NCBI RefSeq assembly: GCF_021462505.1
Contig: NZ_JAKEDV010000001.1
Span: 124,439-188,438, forward strand
Length of the DNA stretch: 64,000 nt
From: Thermus brockianus
GTDB lineage: Bacteria > Deinococcota > Deinococci > Deinococcales > Thermaceae
Direction: 5' to 3'
The notes beneath the pieces are model-generated. The model had not been told where the DNA came from, did not search any database, and saw only the letters and a list, made by a program, of their open reading frames with translations. Every line of letters begins with the position of its first letter. The first letter of the stretch is position 1. Shown here in pieces: positions 1 through 7,320 of this stretch. Made by a program: the position numbers and the translations under genes.

Positions 1-131
1 GCCTCAAGTTCTGGCTGAGGCCCCTGCGCCTCTGGGACGGGCCCAAGGCGGAGCCCGAGGCCCTTCGCGTCATGGAGCCCTGGCGGATCCTGGAGGCCTG
101 GCTGGAGGGGGAGGATGGGGGAGCGGTCTAA
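1..131 (+). CDS. C-terminal end of an unidentified prophage protein (partial)
   Basis: The reading frame enters from the left edge (first full codon at 3) and stops with TAA at 129-131. The visible 42 residues are rich in Trp, Leu and Glu (KFWLRPLRLW, then WRILEAWLEG). They match nothing I recognise. The stop overlaps the candidate start of the next gene at 115, as in a tightly packed phage operon. The product could be any early Mu-type protein; no function is assigned. Confidence 0.5.
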   Translation, partial: LKFWLRPLRLWDGPKAEPEALRVMEPWRILEAWLEGEDGGAV

Positions 132-348
132 GGGACCGGTGCTCGTGCCCTGCCCGGTGGAAAGGTGCGAGAGGGCCCTCACTGTTCCAGCCCTGGCTCC
201 TGACGGAGCGGTGGGGCTTTGCGTCTGCCTGGCCGTGCGGCTCCGGCTCACGTGGATCTACGGGGGGCCGCCCGAGTACGGGCGCACGCCGCACTTGACC
301 GTCGTGGGGCCTGCAAGGGGGAGGACGTATGATCCGGGAGCGGCTTAG
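115..348 (+). CDS. small hypothetical prophage protein with Cys pairs
   Basis: A 77-residue frame with typical phage codon use overlaps its neighbours on both sides (start inside the previous stop, TAG inside the start of the HTH gene at 329). It contains CPVERC near residue 13 and a CVC, so metal binding is possible but not shown. It resembles no family I know. The frame could be spurious, since both ends overlap other genes. Confidence 0.4.
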   Translation: MGERSKGPVLVPCPVERCERALTVPALAPDGAVGLCVCLAVRLRLTWIYGGPPEYGRTPHLTVVGPARGRTYDPGAA

Positions 349-709
349 GGAGATGGGCCTGGACCGCCCCCTCCTCACCCCCGCCCCCGCGGCGGCGGTG
401 CTGGAAGTGGGGCGGCCCGCCGTGGAGCGCCTCATTAGGGAGGGGCGGGTCCGCACCGTGCGCGTGGGGCGCAAAGTCTACATCACCGCCGCCAGCCTGG
501 AGCGCCTGGTGGAGGGGGGTGTGCCCGCGGCCCAGGCCGCCTGGCTCGCCCTCCGCCTCATGGAGCGGGCGGGCCTGCGGGTGGAGCTTTTCACGGACCC
601 AAAGGGTGGCTTCCGCGCTTCGGCCGGGGGGAAGGAGGCCCTTGGGGTCTCCCCCGAGGAGGCCCTCCTCGCCCTGGCCGAGGCCTTGGCGAAGGAGGAG
701 GAGGCATGA
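329..709 (+). CDS. excisionase/MerR-like helix-turn-helix protein
   Basis: The 126-residue protein has an N-terminal DNA-binding module at about residues 15-62, with the pattern of excisionase-type winged HTH domains: LLTPAPAAAVLEVGRP, then VERLIREGRVRTVRVGRKVYI. In that family the domain reads a DNA site and is followed by a beta wing; here RVGRKVYIT is the wing-like part. The C-terminal half is Ala/Glu-rich and helical. A GGGGGAGG Shine-Dalgarno precedes ATG 329, and the gene overlaps the next one (706) by 4 nt. It is likely a regulator of phage early or middle genes; the target is unknown. Confidence 0.6.
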   Translation: MIRERLREMGLDRPLLTPAPAAAVLEVGRPAVERLIREGRVRTVRVGRKVYITAASLERLVEGGVPAAQAAWLALRLMERAGLRVELFTDPKGGFRASAGGKEALGVSPEEALLALAEALAKEEEA

Positions 710-1089
710 AGGTCCCCAAGATCACGGACGGGGAGCTTAGGGCCGCGGTGGACCTCCTGCTCATGCGGGGGGCGTGGGGGGTGCCGCGGGAGGAGTTTGG
801 GCGCCACTTCGGCGGGGATCGCCGGGGCCGGGCCATCATCGCCGAGCTCCGCAAGCGCGGGGTGCTCCCCGTGGTGGTGGCCGAGTCCCCCGCCGGGGAC
901 GAGGTCTACAAGGTGGCGGACTCGGAGGAGGAGCTTCGCGCTTACCGCCAGAGCCTCCTCTCCCGCATAGAGGAGCTGCACGCGGCGGTGCGGGGTCTGG
1001 ACCTGGCCTGGCGGCACTGGAAGGCCCACCGCTCCCCCCGCTGGGCCCAGCCCGGCCTGTTTGAGGTGGCCGATGGAGGAGGGCGATGA
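706..1089 (+). CDS. hypothetical prophage protein
   Basis: This is a 127-residue protein of unknown function, translationally coupled to the HTH gene (ATGA-type overlap at 706, GGAGGAGG upstream). Residues 1-60 look like a compact helical domain (ELRAAVDLLLMRGAWGVPRE, then RGRAIIAELRKRGVLP). That pattern would suit a winged-helix fold, but no diagnostic motif is present. Residues 70-110 form a long charged helix. Position suggests an early or middle phage function. Confidence 0.6.
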   Translation: MKVPKITDGELRAAVDLLLMRGAWGVPREEFGRHFGGDRRGRAIIAELRKRGVLPVVVAESPAGDEVYKVADSEEELRAYRQSLLSRIEELHAAVRGLDLAWRHWKAHRSPRWAQPGLFEVADGGGR

Positions 1090-1288
1090 GGTCCTGGCCG
1101 TCCTGGAGGGGCTGGTGGCGCGCTACCCGCGCGAGCGCGGGGGGCTTCTGGTGTGGGCCTTCCTGGACGAGGAGGGGCGCTGGACGCTGGCCCTCTTCCG
1201 GGGGGAGGACCTTTTGGAGCTGGACTGGGGCTACGACCTCGAGGCGGTAGAGGAGGCCCTGTGGCGGCGCTACTCAAGCTCACGCTGA
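1073..1288 (+). CDS. small acidic hypothetical prophage protein
   Basis: The frame could begin upstream at a TTG (1061), but ATG 1073 is preferred because GAGGTG lies 5 nt before it. The 71-residue protein is acidic and aromatic-rich (LLVWAFLDEEGRWTLALF), giving an alternating beta-strand pattern. It overlaps the previous gene by 17 nt and the next one by 28 nt. No family is recognised. Confidence 0.5.
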   Translation: MEEGDEVLAVLEGLVARYPRERGGLLVWAFLDEEGRWTLALFRGEDLLELDWGYDLEAVEEALWRRYSSSR

Positions 1289-1452
1289 TCTACGTGGCGG
1301 CGGCCCGGGTGGGGCTTCTCCTCCTCCTCGCCTACCTGGCCCTTTCCCGGCGGGGCCCCCTCCCCGAGGGGGCCTCCGTGGGCCTCCTGCTCCTGGCCTC
1401 CCTCTTCGGTCTTCTGGGGGTCGTTCTGGCCCTGGTCTGGAGGTGGGTATGA
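1261..1452 (+). CDS. small two-helix membrane protein (holin candidate)
   Basis: From GTG 1261 the 63-residue product contains two hydrophobic segments, at about residues 7-25 (IYVAAARVGLLLLLAYLAL) and 38-60 (GLLLLASLFGLLGVVLAL). Charged residues follow the first, so a hairpin in the membrane is likely. Size and topology fit a class II holin, but other small phage membrane proteins look the same and the M23 lysin lies far away at 13318. The stop overlaps the ATG of the next gene (ATGA at 1449). Confidence 0.5.
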   Translation: MAALLKLTLIYVAAARVGLLLLLAYLALSRRGPLPEGASVGLLLLASLFGLLGVVLALVWRWV

Positions 1453-1688
1453 GGCGCGAAGACCATTTCCGCCCCTTTTCCTCGTGGCTTTCGGACCTAG
1501 AGCGCGAGGTGGCCCGCCGCACCCAGGCGGTGCCCCTCTTCTCCGGCATCACCGCCCAGGGGTGGCCCTACTGCCCCGGGGTGGGGCGGCTTTCCGCCTC
1601 CTTCCGGGTGCCCGGGGGGCTGGTGTGGTGGGGAGAGCAGAGGGGGCGGGCCTACTGGATGTGGCAGCCCTTGAAGCCGGAGGGGTGA
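1449..1688 (+). CDS. hypothetical prophage protein
   Basis: This is a 79-residue product rich in Trp and Gly in its second half (GGLVWWGEQRGRAYWMW), with a charged helical start. ATG 1449 is chosen over an in-frame GTG six bases earlier because it forms the usual ATGA overlap with the previous stop. No known family is recognised. The spacing of the whole run (overlaps of 1-30 nt) says it is cotranscribed with its neighbours. Confidence 0.5.
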   Translation: MRREDHFRPFSSWLSDLEREVARRTQAVPLFSGITAQGWPYCPGVGRLSASFRVPGGLVWWGEQRGRAYWMWQPLKPEG

Positions 1689-1948
1689 TGGAGCCCAAGG
1701 ATGCCCTGACCATCCTCACACAAGCCGCCCTCGAGGGGGCGGCGGGCGGGGAGATCCTGCGGGTCTACCAGGCCCAGGAGACCCTGGCCGAGGCCCTCAG
1801 GCTTCTGGAGGAGCGCAGCCGGGCCCTGGAGGCCCTGGAAGCCCGCCACCGGGCGCTGGAGGCCCGCTTCCGCCAGCTGGACGAGGCCCGGGGCCGGGCC
1901 CTCCTCCTGGTCCTGGAGGCCCACAGCCTGCTCAGGAGGCAAGCATGA
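1688..1948 (+). CDS. small coiled-coil prophage protein
   Basis: The 86-residue product is almost entirely helical. Heptad-like repeats of LEERSRALEALEARHRALEA over residues 35-65 indicate a coiled coil. It begins at the end of the previous gene (TGATG-type junction) and ends four bases into the membrane regulator gene at 1945. Small coiled-coil proteins of this kind serve various assembly or regulatory roles in phages; none can be chosen from sequence alone. Confidence 0.5.
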   Translation: MEPKDALTILTQAALEGAAGGEILRVYQAQETLAEALRLLEERSRALEALEARHRALEARFRQLDEARGRALLLVLEAHSLLRRQA

Positions 1949-2745
1949 GGAACCTTTTGCTTTTCCTGCTGATCCTGGCCTATCTCAGCACCCTTTCCAT
2001 GAGCACCGGACATTTGGCCCAGTGGTACGCCCTTTCCCTGGGGGGGCTCCCCCCCTGGCTCGCCTGGGGCCTGGCGGCGAGCCTGGAGTTCACCGCCTTC
2101 CTCCTCTCCCTCCTCTCCAACTCCCTCCTTCGGGGCTCGGCCTGGGCGGGGGGTGGGGCGGTAGCCGCCCTGGCCCTGGTGTGGCTCGGCAACGCCCTCT
2201 CCATGCACCGGGCCGCCCCCGGGGTGGCCCTCTGGGAGACCCTGGCCATGAGCCTCTTCGTCCCCGTGGGGACCTACGTGGTGGGGAAGGTGGTGGGGGA
2301 GATGGTGGCCGTTCAGCCCGGGGGAAGGGGTGTTCAGGGAGCGGCCGAACAGTCCCGGATGACCCCCCTCGCTGTTCGGCCCAAGCCTGAACATGGCCCC
2401 CCCCTTGTTCAGCCTTCCGTTCAGGAACTTAGAGCGGTCGTTCAGGGGGGAGTCCCGGAAGCCGAACAAGGGGAGGGAGCTCGTCCGGTCCCTTCCGGCG
2501 TCCGGTACCGGGAGCGTCAGGTGGAAAGGGAGCGCACCCTGGAGGTGGACCTGGACGAACGGGGCCTGGCCGTCCTGAACGCCCTGCGTTCGGCGGAAGG
2601 GGCCCTCTCCCTTTCCGAACTCTCCCGGCGAACGGGCATTCCCAAGTCCACCCTGGCCGGGAAGCTGAACGGCCTGGCGGAGGCCGGGCTGGTCGTTCGT
2701 ACGGAACAGGGGTGGACCCTGAAGGAGGAGGGCCGCTATGCATGA
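1945..2745 (+). CDS. four-helix membrane protein with C-terminal winged HTH
   Basis: The 266-residue protein has an unusual layout. Four hydrophobic helices (about residues 3-25, 37-60, 67-86 and 95-118) are followed by a long polar linker (119-195) and a winged-helix domain (about 203-262). The last contains LSLSELSRRTGIPKSTLAGK, a MarR/IclR-type recognition helix region. This suggests a membrane-tethered DNA-binding protein. The linker and HTH coding DNA is packed with GTTCRG hexamers (separate entry), so the protein may bind its own gene. It lies in the early operon and overlaps its neighbours. Function is unknown; a sensor-like regulator is an inference from architecture. Confidence 0.6.
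   Translation: MRNLLLFLLILAYLSTLSMSTGHLAQWYALSLGGLPPWLAWGLAASLEFTAFLLSLLSNSLLRGSAWAGGGAVAALALVWLGNALSMHRAAPGVALWETLAMSLFVPVGTYVVGKVVGEMVAVQPGGRGVQGAAEQSRMTPLAVRPKPEHGPPLVQPSVQELRAVVQGGVPEAEQGEGARPVPSGVRYRERQVERERTLEVDLDERGLAVLNALRSAEGALSLSELSRRTGIPKSTLAGKLNGLAEAGLVVRTEQGWTLKEEGRYA
2311..2670. repeat. cluster of 13 GTTCRG motifs in both orientations
   Basis: GTTCAG or GTTCGG, or their complements, occur at 2311, 2332, 2345, 2374, 2387, 2407, 2419, 2440, 2462, 2575, 2588, 2615 and 2665. The flanks suggest YGTTCRGS. The motifs fall in different reading frames of the host gene and force codons rare here (GTT for Val, GAA for Glu). That argues for a DNA-level role rather than protein constraint. 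Candidate roles are operator array, partition-like site or transposition enhancer. Two more copies lie at 3506-3521, one overlaps the -35 of the phage rnpB promoter, and one is in the right end. Confidence 0.5.
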
Positions 2746-3184
2746 ACCCCTGGACCTCTGGCGGGCGGCCTGGGTGGCCCTGGCCCTCTGGCGGGTGGAA
2801 CACGGGGAGGCCCGCTGGGTCCCGGTCCACCCCCAGGACCCCAGGCCCGGGACGTTCGGGGGCCGCGCGGACCTCCACGCCCGCCCCCCCGAGGCCCCGG
2901 CCTTCTTGCCCATTTACGTCCCCCCGGTCCCGCCCCTCGGCATAGAGGGGCACAACCTGCGCCTGTGGCGGCACGACGCCCGGGCCTTCGTCCGGGGGCT
3001 GGGATACGGGGAACGGCAGCTCATGGAAGCCTACCTGGGCAAGGGGAAGCCCCAGACCCTGGTGAGCTTCAACCCCTCGGCGGGGCGGCTCCAGACCCAC
3101 GCCCCCCTGGACCTCTTGGACCTCTTCGTGCGCCTCGCCCGCCGGGCCGAGGTAGACACCCCCCCACCCCCCGGGGTAGAATAG
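2738..3184 (+). CDS. hypothetical prophage protein
   Basis: A 148-residue protein starts 8 nt inside the end of the membrane regulator. It has a Trp/Ala-rich helical start, a Pro-rich middle (residues 35-70) and a helical C-terminal half with GYGERQLMEAYLGKGKPQTL. No family is recognised. It is the last gene before a strong internal promoter whose -35 and -10 lie in its final codons, so it probably ends the early operon. Confidence 0.55.
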   Translation: MHEPLDLWRAAWVALALWRVEHGEARWVPVHPQDPRPGTFGGRADLHARPPEAPAFLPIYVPPVPPLGIEGHNLRLWRHDARAFVRGLGYGERQLMEAYLGKGKPQTLVSFNPSAGRLQTHAPLDLLDLFVRLARRAEVDTPPPPGVE

Positions 3185-3226
3185 GCCTAAGGTGGGAAAC
3201 CTGCCCCCCGGAAGGCTCCGGGGGGC
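3153..3226 (+). promoter_or_regulatory. phage promoter and leader hairpin before the packaging operon
   Basis: TAGACA (3153-3158), 18 nt, TAGAAT (3177-3182) is a near-consensus sigma-70 promoter in the end of the preceding gene. The predicted transcript starts near 3189 with CTAAGGTG. It then forms a 9-bp hairpin, GCCCCCCGG (3203-3211) with CCGGGGGGC (3218-3226), 19 nt before the next start codon. The same CTAAGGTG plus identical 9-bp stem follows the promoter at 13240, so this is a shared phage leader element. Confidence 0.65.
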
Positions 3227-3244
3227 CAAGCTTTTGGGGGTGCC

Positions 3245-3493
3245 GTGGATGAGCGCGATCTGGAGCTGGAGCTCTGGGCGGGGGCCCTGGACCTCCTCGC
3301 CCGCATGGGGGCTCCGGAGGAGGAGCTCCGCCCCTTGCGTGAGCGCCTCTGGGCCCTGCGCCTTTTCCGCATGATGCCCAAGCCCCAGCCCCCCTCCCTC
3401 TGGAGCCGCCCCCTCTTCTGGACGGTTCTGGCCCTCCTCCTCGGCATCGTGGCCAGCCTCCTGGGCCTTCCCGTCCACAAGCTCTTCCCGTGA
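3245..3493 (+). CDS. small single-pass membrane protein of the packaging operon
   Basis: This is the first gene after the 3153 promoter. Starting at GTG 3245 (GGGGGT upstream), the 82-residue product has a charged helical N-terminal half and one membrane helix near the C-terminus (FWTVLALLLGIVASLLGLPV). Its place just before the gp26/gp27-like genes matches the small membrane proteins found near lysis genes in Mu-type phages. A lysis-accessory role is possible but unproven. Confidence 0.55.
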   Translation: MDERDLELELWAGALDLLARMGAPEEELRPLRERLWALRLFRMMPKPQPPSLWSRPLFWTVLALLLGIVASLLGLPVHKLFP

Positions 3494-3503
3494 AAGGAGC
3501 GCC

Positions 3504-3833
3504 ATGTTCAGGGATCCGAACCGCCAGCGCTTGATCCGAGGCACGATCCTCCAGGCCCTGTACCTGAACGCCTTCGGGGTGGACGCCCCCGTCAACATCC
3601 AAGACCCCTACGCCATGCCGAGAGGGGTCCTGGCCCGGGTCCTGGAGCTCTCTCACGTCCTCCCCGCCCGCTCCGAGATGAACGCCGCCGTGCGCTACCT
3701 GCAGCAGAAGGGCTACGTGGAGGCGGTTTGGGACGAGGACGGGGAGTTCACCCTGGTCCGCCTCACCACCCAGGGCATGGACCTGGTGGAGGGGAACCTG
3801 AAGGACCCCGGGGTCCTCCTGCCCAGGAGGTAG
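3504..3833 (+). CDS. gp26-position winged-helix protein
   Basis: The 109-residue protein begins after AAAGGAG. It has a predicted winged-helix layout: helices at 10-22 and 40-52, a recognition-type helix MNAAVRYLQQKGYVEAV near 65-80, then strands (FTLVRLTTQGMDLV). Mu-type phages keep a small protein of this size (gp26-like) immediately before gp27 and the large terminase, and this gene holds that position. The exact role (packaging accessory or regulator) is unknown. Confidence 0.55.
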   Translation: MFRDPNRQRLIRGTILQALYLNAFGVDAPVNIQDPYAMPRGVLARVLELSHVLPARSEMNAAVRYLQQKGYVEAVWDEDGEFTLVRLTTQGMDLVEGNLKDPGVLLPRR

Positions 3834-3835
3834 CC

Positions 3836-4018
3836 GTGGAGCTCAGGGAGGAGATCCACGCCCTCGCCGTGGCCTTCCGCCGCCACCACGAGGAGATCCT
3901 CGCCGAGCTCCGCCTCCTCCGGGAGGAGTTGGAGAGGGAGCGCCGGGCCCGGTTCTGGGAGCGGGGACTCCTGGCCCTGGCCCTGGTGGCGGCCCTGGTG
4001 GGCTGGGTGCGGCCGTGA
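3836..4018 (+). CDS. small membrane-anchored coiled-coil protein
   Basis: GTG 3836 follows AGGAGG by 6 nt and gives 60 residues: a charged coiled-coil stretch (LAELRLLREELERERRARFW) and a C-terminal membrane helix (GLLALALVAALVGWV). It overlaps the next gene by 4 nt. No family is recognised; one-helix proteins with cytoplasmic coils occur among phage spanin-like and holin-accessory proteins, but this is only a guess from shape. Confidence 0.5.
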   Translation: MELREEIHALAVAFRRHHEEILAELRLLREELERERRARFWERGLLALALVAALVGWVRP

Positions 4019-4548
4019 AGGGCTACAAGCGCCACCGCCTCTGCAAGGTCTGCACCCTCCCGGAGGACCTTCGCGACCGGGTGGACGCCATGCTCCTGGG
4101 GGAGGAGACGGAGGAGGACGGCAGGCCCTACAGCATGGAGGGGATCGCCCTCTGGCTCAGGGCCCAGGGGCACGAGGTGAGTCCCTCCAGCGTCCGCCGC
4201 CACGCCCGCCACCTGGCCCCTGCCTTGGATCAGGTCCTGCAGATGGAGCGCCTGGTGGAGGCGGTGGAGGAGGCCACGGGCAAGCGCCTCTCCTACGCCG
4301 CCGCCTTGGCCAACATCGTGGTGCACAAAGCTCTCCGCTACCTCCAGGACCTGGAGCTCGGGGAGGAGGTGGATCCGGAGAAGGTGGTGCGGCTCGGCCT
4401 CGAGGCCGCCCGGGTGGCCCTGAGCCTGGAGAGGCTGGACCGCTCCCTGCGGGAGGAGGCGGCCCAGAAGGTGGAGGAGAGCCTCCGGGCCCGGCAGATT
4501 GAGCCCGAGGTCATAGAGGCCATCAAGCGGGACATCTATGGACTCTGA
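4015..4548 (+). CDS. small terminase-like protein (gp27/DUF3486 position)
   Basis: The 177-residue protein starts at GTG 4015. Its N-terminal region has a CKVC pair (RLCKVCTLPEDLRDRVDAML) and an HTH-like segment (YSMEGIALWLRAQGHEVSPS, then VRRHAR), the pattern of DUF3486 small terminases that recognise phage DNA ends. Long helices follow (residues 75-175), suited to oligomerisation. It lies directly before the large terminase and overlaps it by 11 nt. Assignment rests on this pattern plus conserved gene order. Confidence 0.75.
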   Translation: MKGYKRHRLCKVCTLPEDLRDRVDAMLLGEETEEDGRPYSMEGIALWLRAQGHEVSPSSVRRHARHLAPALDQVLQMERLVEAVEEATGKRLSYAAALANIVVHKALRYLQDLELGEEVDPEKVVRLGLEAARVALSLERLDRSLREEAAQKVEESLRARQIEPEVIEAIKRDIYGL

Positions 4549-5821
4549 GCGCCTCCTCCTCCCGTACCAGCGGCGCTGGGTGTGGGACCAATCCCGCTTC
4601 AAGATCGGCCTCTGGGCGAGGCAGACGGGGAAGAGCTTCGCCGGGACGCTGGAGGTGGTCCTGGACGCGGTGGAGCGCCCCGGCACCCTCTGGGTCCTCC
4701 TCTCCGCCGGCGAGCGGCAGAGCCGGGAGCTCGCGGAGAAGGCCAAGCGCCACCTCGCGGCCCTGAAGCAGGCGGCGGAGACCCTGGAGAGCCGCTTCTT
4801 TGAGGCGGGGGAGGAGGTGACCCAGCTGGAGATCCGCTTGCCCAACACGTCCAGGCTCGTCTTCCTCCCCGCCAACCCCCGCACCGCCCGCGGCTACACC
4901 GGGAACGTCTTCCTGGACGAGTTCGCCTTCCACCAGGACTCCGAGGCCATCTGGGCCGCCATGTTCCCCATCATCACGCGGAGGCCCGATCTCAAGATCA
5001 GGATCATGAGCACCCCCAACGGCCCCCGGGGCAAGTTCTACGAGCTCTGGGAGAAGGGGGGAGAGGTCTGGAGCCGGCACCGGGTCACCCTCCTGGACGC
5101 GGTGGCCGAGGGCCTGCCCATAGACCCGGAGGAGCTCCGGGCGGGCCTCGCCGACGACTTCATCTGGCAGCAGGAATACCTCTGCGAGTTCGTCTCCGAG
5201 GAGGAGGCGTTCCTCCCCTGGAGCCTCATCCTCGCCGCCGAGGCCAGGGAGGACCCCCGGGGGGAGTGGGACCCCGAGCGGGCCTACCTGGGGATGGACG
5301 TGGGCCGCCACCGGGACCTCACCGTCTTCGTGGTCCTGGAGCGGGTGGGGGACGTGTACTGGGCGCGCCTCGTGGAGGCCCTCCACCGGGCCCCCTTCGC
5401 CGAGCAGGAGGCCCGCCTCCACGCCCTCCTCCCCCGGGTGCGCCGGGCCTGCCTGGACGCCACGGGCCTCGGGGAGATGCTGGCCGAGAACGCCCGCCGG
5501 GCCTTCGGCTACAAGGTGGAGCCGGTGAAGTTCACCCTCGAGGTGAAGGCCGACCTGGCGCAGCGCCTCCGGCTCTTCTTTGAGGACCGCCGGGTGCGCA
5601 TCCCGAGCGACCGCGCCCTGCGGGAGGACCTCCACAGCGTGCGGCGGATCGTGACCCCGAGCGGGAACGTCCGCTACGACGCCGAGCGCTCCGAACGGGG
5701 GCACGCCGACCGCTTCTGGGCCCTGGCCCTCGCCCTCCACGCCGCCGAGACCCGTAGGGGCCCCGTGGAGTACCGGAGCGTGGCCCGGCGGCTCTTCGCC
5801 GGCTGGAAAGGAGCCTTCTGA
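4538..5821 (+). CDS. phage terminase large subunit (Mu gp28-like)
   Basis: This is the packaging motor, which pumps and cuts phage DNA into the prohead. The 427-residue protein has a Walker A-type loop ARQTGKS at residues 27-33 and a Walker B LVFLP...VFLDEF with the DE pair at 127-128. A C-terminal RNase H-like nuclease domain begins at YLGMDVGRHRDLT (about residue 248), whose first Asp is catalytic in the family. Length is normal for Terminase_6-type proteins. It is translationally coupled to the genes on both sides (ATGATG-type overlap at 5821). Confidence 0.92.
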   Translation: MDSERLLLPYQRRWVWDQSRFKIGLWARQTGKSFAGTLEVVLDAVERPGTLWVLLSAGERQSRELAEKAKRHLAALKQAAETLESRFFEAGEEVTQLEIRLPNTSRLVFLPANPRTARGYTGNVFLDEFAFHQDSEAIWAAMFPIITRRPDLKIRIMSTPNGPRGKFYELWEKGGEVWSRHRVTLLDAVAEGLPIDPEELRAGLADDFIWQQEYLCEFVSEEEAFLPWSLILAAEAREDPRGEWDPERAYLGMDVGRHRDLTVFVVLERVGDVYWARLVEALHRAPFAEQEARLHALLPRVRRACLDATGLGEMLAENARRAFGYKVEPVKFTLEVKADLAQRLRLFFEDRRVRIPSDRALREDLHSVRRIVTPSGNVRYDAERSERGHADRFWALALALHAAETRRGPVEYRSVARRLFAGWKGAF

Positions 5822-7320
5822 TGCCCATCCTGGACCCTTACGGGAACCCCATCCCCAAGGAGCCCCCGCCCGCCGCCCGCGGCGCTCTGGCCCTGGAGGC
5901 CCCCTTCCGGGTGTACCCCGCCCGGGGCCTCACCCCCGAGCGCCTGGCCCGCATCCTGCGGGAGGCGGACGCGGGCGACCTCAGCGCGCAGGCCGAGCTC
6001 TTTGAGGAGATGGAGGAGCGGGACGCCCTCCTCTTCTCCCTCCTGCAGACGCGCAAGCTGGCGGTGGTGGGCCTGGACTGGCGCCTGGAGCCCGCCGAGG
6101 AGGGCCGGGACGCCCGGCGCATCCTGCGGGCGGTGGAGGAGGTCTGGTGGGGCCTGCCCCTGGAGGACCTGATGACCGACCTCCTCTCCGCCATCCCCCA
6201 GGGGGTGAGCGTGGTGGCGGTGGCCTGGGAGTGGGACGGCCTCCTGTGGCGCCCCAAGGCCTTCCGCTGGGTCCATCCCGGCCTCCTGGCCTACCGCGAG
6301 CCCGAAGACCGCTTCTACCTGGTGTTGGGCCCCGGCCGGGAGGAGGCCTTCCCCTACGGCGGGGCCATAGAGCACCGCTACCGGGCCCGTTCGGGGTTGC
6401 CCACGCGGGCCGGGCTCATGCGGAGCCTGGCCTGGCTCTATCTCTTCAAGCACTTCGCCCTCAAGGACTGGGTGGTCTTCGCCGAGGTGTACGGGCAGCC
6501 CTACCGCATCGGCAAGTACGACCCCGCCGCCGGGGAGGAGGAGCGCCGCCGTCTGGAGGAGGCGGTGAGGAGCCTGGGGGCGGACGCCGCCGGGGTCATC
6601 TCCAAGGACACCGAGATAGAGATCGTGGAGGCCGCCAAGGGCCAGGGCCCCGACGTTTACGAGCGCCTCATCCGCCTGGCCAATCGGGAGATGACCCAGG
6701 CGGTCCTGGGCCAGACCCTCACCTCCTCGGAGGGGGAAGGGGGGAGCTACGCCCTGGCCAAGGTCCACGAGCGGGTTCGTATCGATCTCCTCAAGGCAGA
6801 CGCCCGGGCCCTGGCCCGGACCCTGCGGGAGGGCCTCCTGAAGCCCTTCGTGGCCTTCAACTTCGGCCCCGAGTACCTGGACCTGGCCCCCCACGTGGTC
6901 CCCGAGGTGGAGGAGGAGAAGGACCTCGAGGCCCGGGCCCGCGTCCTCCAGACCCTCCTGCAGATGGGGCTTTCCATCCCGGAGGCATGGCTCAGGGAAG
7001 AGTTCGGCGTCCCCGCCCCCGAGCCGCAGGCCCCGGTTCTGGCCCCCCAGGAGAGGAAGCGAAGGGGGCTGGTGGCCGGCCAGGCCTTCGTGGACGCCCT
7101 GGGGGACCGCCTCCTGCGGGAGGCGCCCATGCCTGGCCTCCCGCAGCTCCTGAAGGCGATTGAGGAGGCGGCGGACTACGAGGACCTCCGCCGCCGCCTC
7201 CTCGCCCTCTTCCCCAACATCCCCTTCGCCGAACTGGCGGAGCTCTTGGACGCCGCCCTGACCCTCGCCGAGCTGGCGGGCCGCCTCGCCCAGCGCCAAG
7301 ACAGTGGCCTGGACGGTTGA
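5821..7320 (+). CDS. DUF935 portal protein (Mu gp29-like)
   Basis: A 499-residue protein with the DUF935 portal pattern: an N-terminal arm (ARGLTPERLARILREADAGD), a core with FSLLQTRKLAVVGLDWRLEP, and later the conserved ANREMTQAVLGQTLTSSEGE (about residues 282-301) followed by HERVRIDLLKAD. The portal forms the ring through which DNA enters the head. Position between large terminase and MuF is exactly that of Mu-type phages. The stop lies 17 nt inside the MuF gene, indicating coupled translation. Confidence 0.93.
   Translation: MPILDPYGNPIPKEPPPAARGALALEAPFRVYPARGLTPERLARILREADAGDLSAQAELFEEMEERDALLFSLLQTRKLAVVGLDWRLEPAEEGRDARRILRAVEEVWWGLPLEDLMTDLLSAIPQGVSVVAVAWEWDGLLWRPKAFRWVHPGLLAYREPEDRFYLVLGPGREEAFPYGGAIEHRYRARSGLPTRAGLMRSLAWLYLFKHFALKDWVVFAEVYGQPYRIGKYDPAAGEEERRRLEEAVRSLGADAAGVISKDTEIEIVEAAKGQGPDVYERLIRLANREMTQAVLGQTLTSSEGEGGSYALAKVHERVRIDLLKADARALARTLREGLLKPFVAFNFGPEYLDLAPHVVPEVEEEKDLEARARVLQTLLQMGLSIPEAWLREEFGVPAPEPQAPVLAPQERKRRGLVAGQAFVDALGDRLLREAPMPGLPQLLKAIEEAADYEDLRRRLLALFPNIPFAELAELLDAALTLAELAGRLAQRQDSGLDG

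Noticed and set aside
1765-2913. 382-codon minus-strand ORF in the early operon
   Set aside because: High-GC shadow of the rightward genes, which have Shine-Dalgarno sites, overlaps and a recognisable winged HTH.
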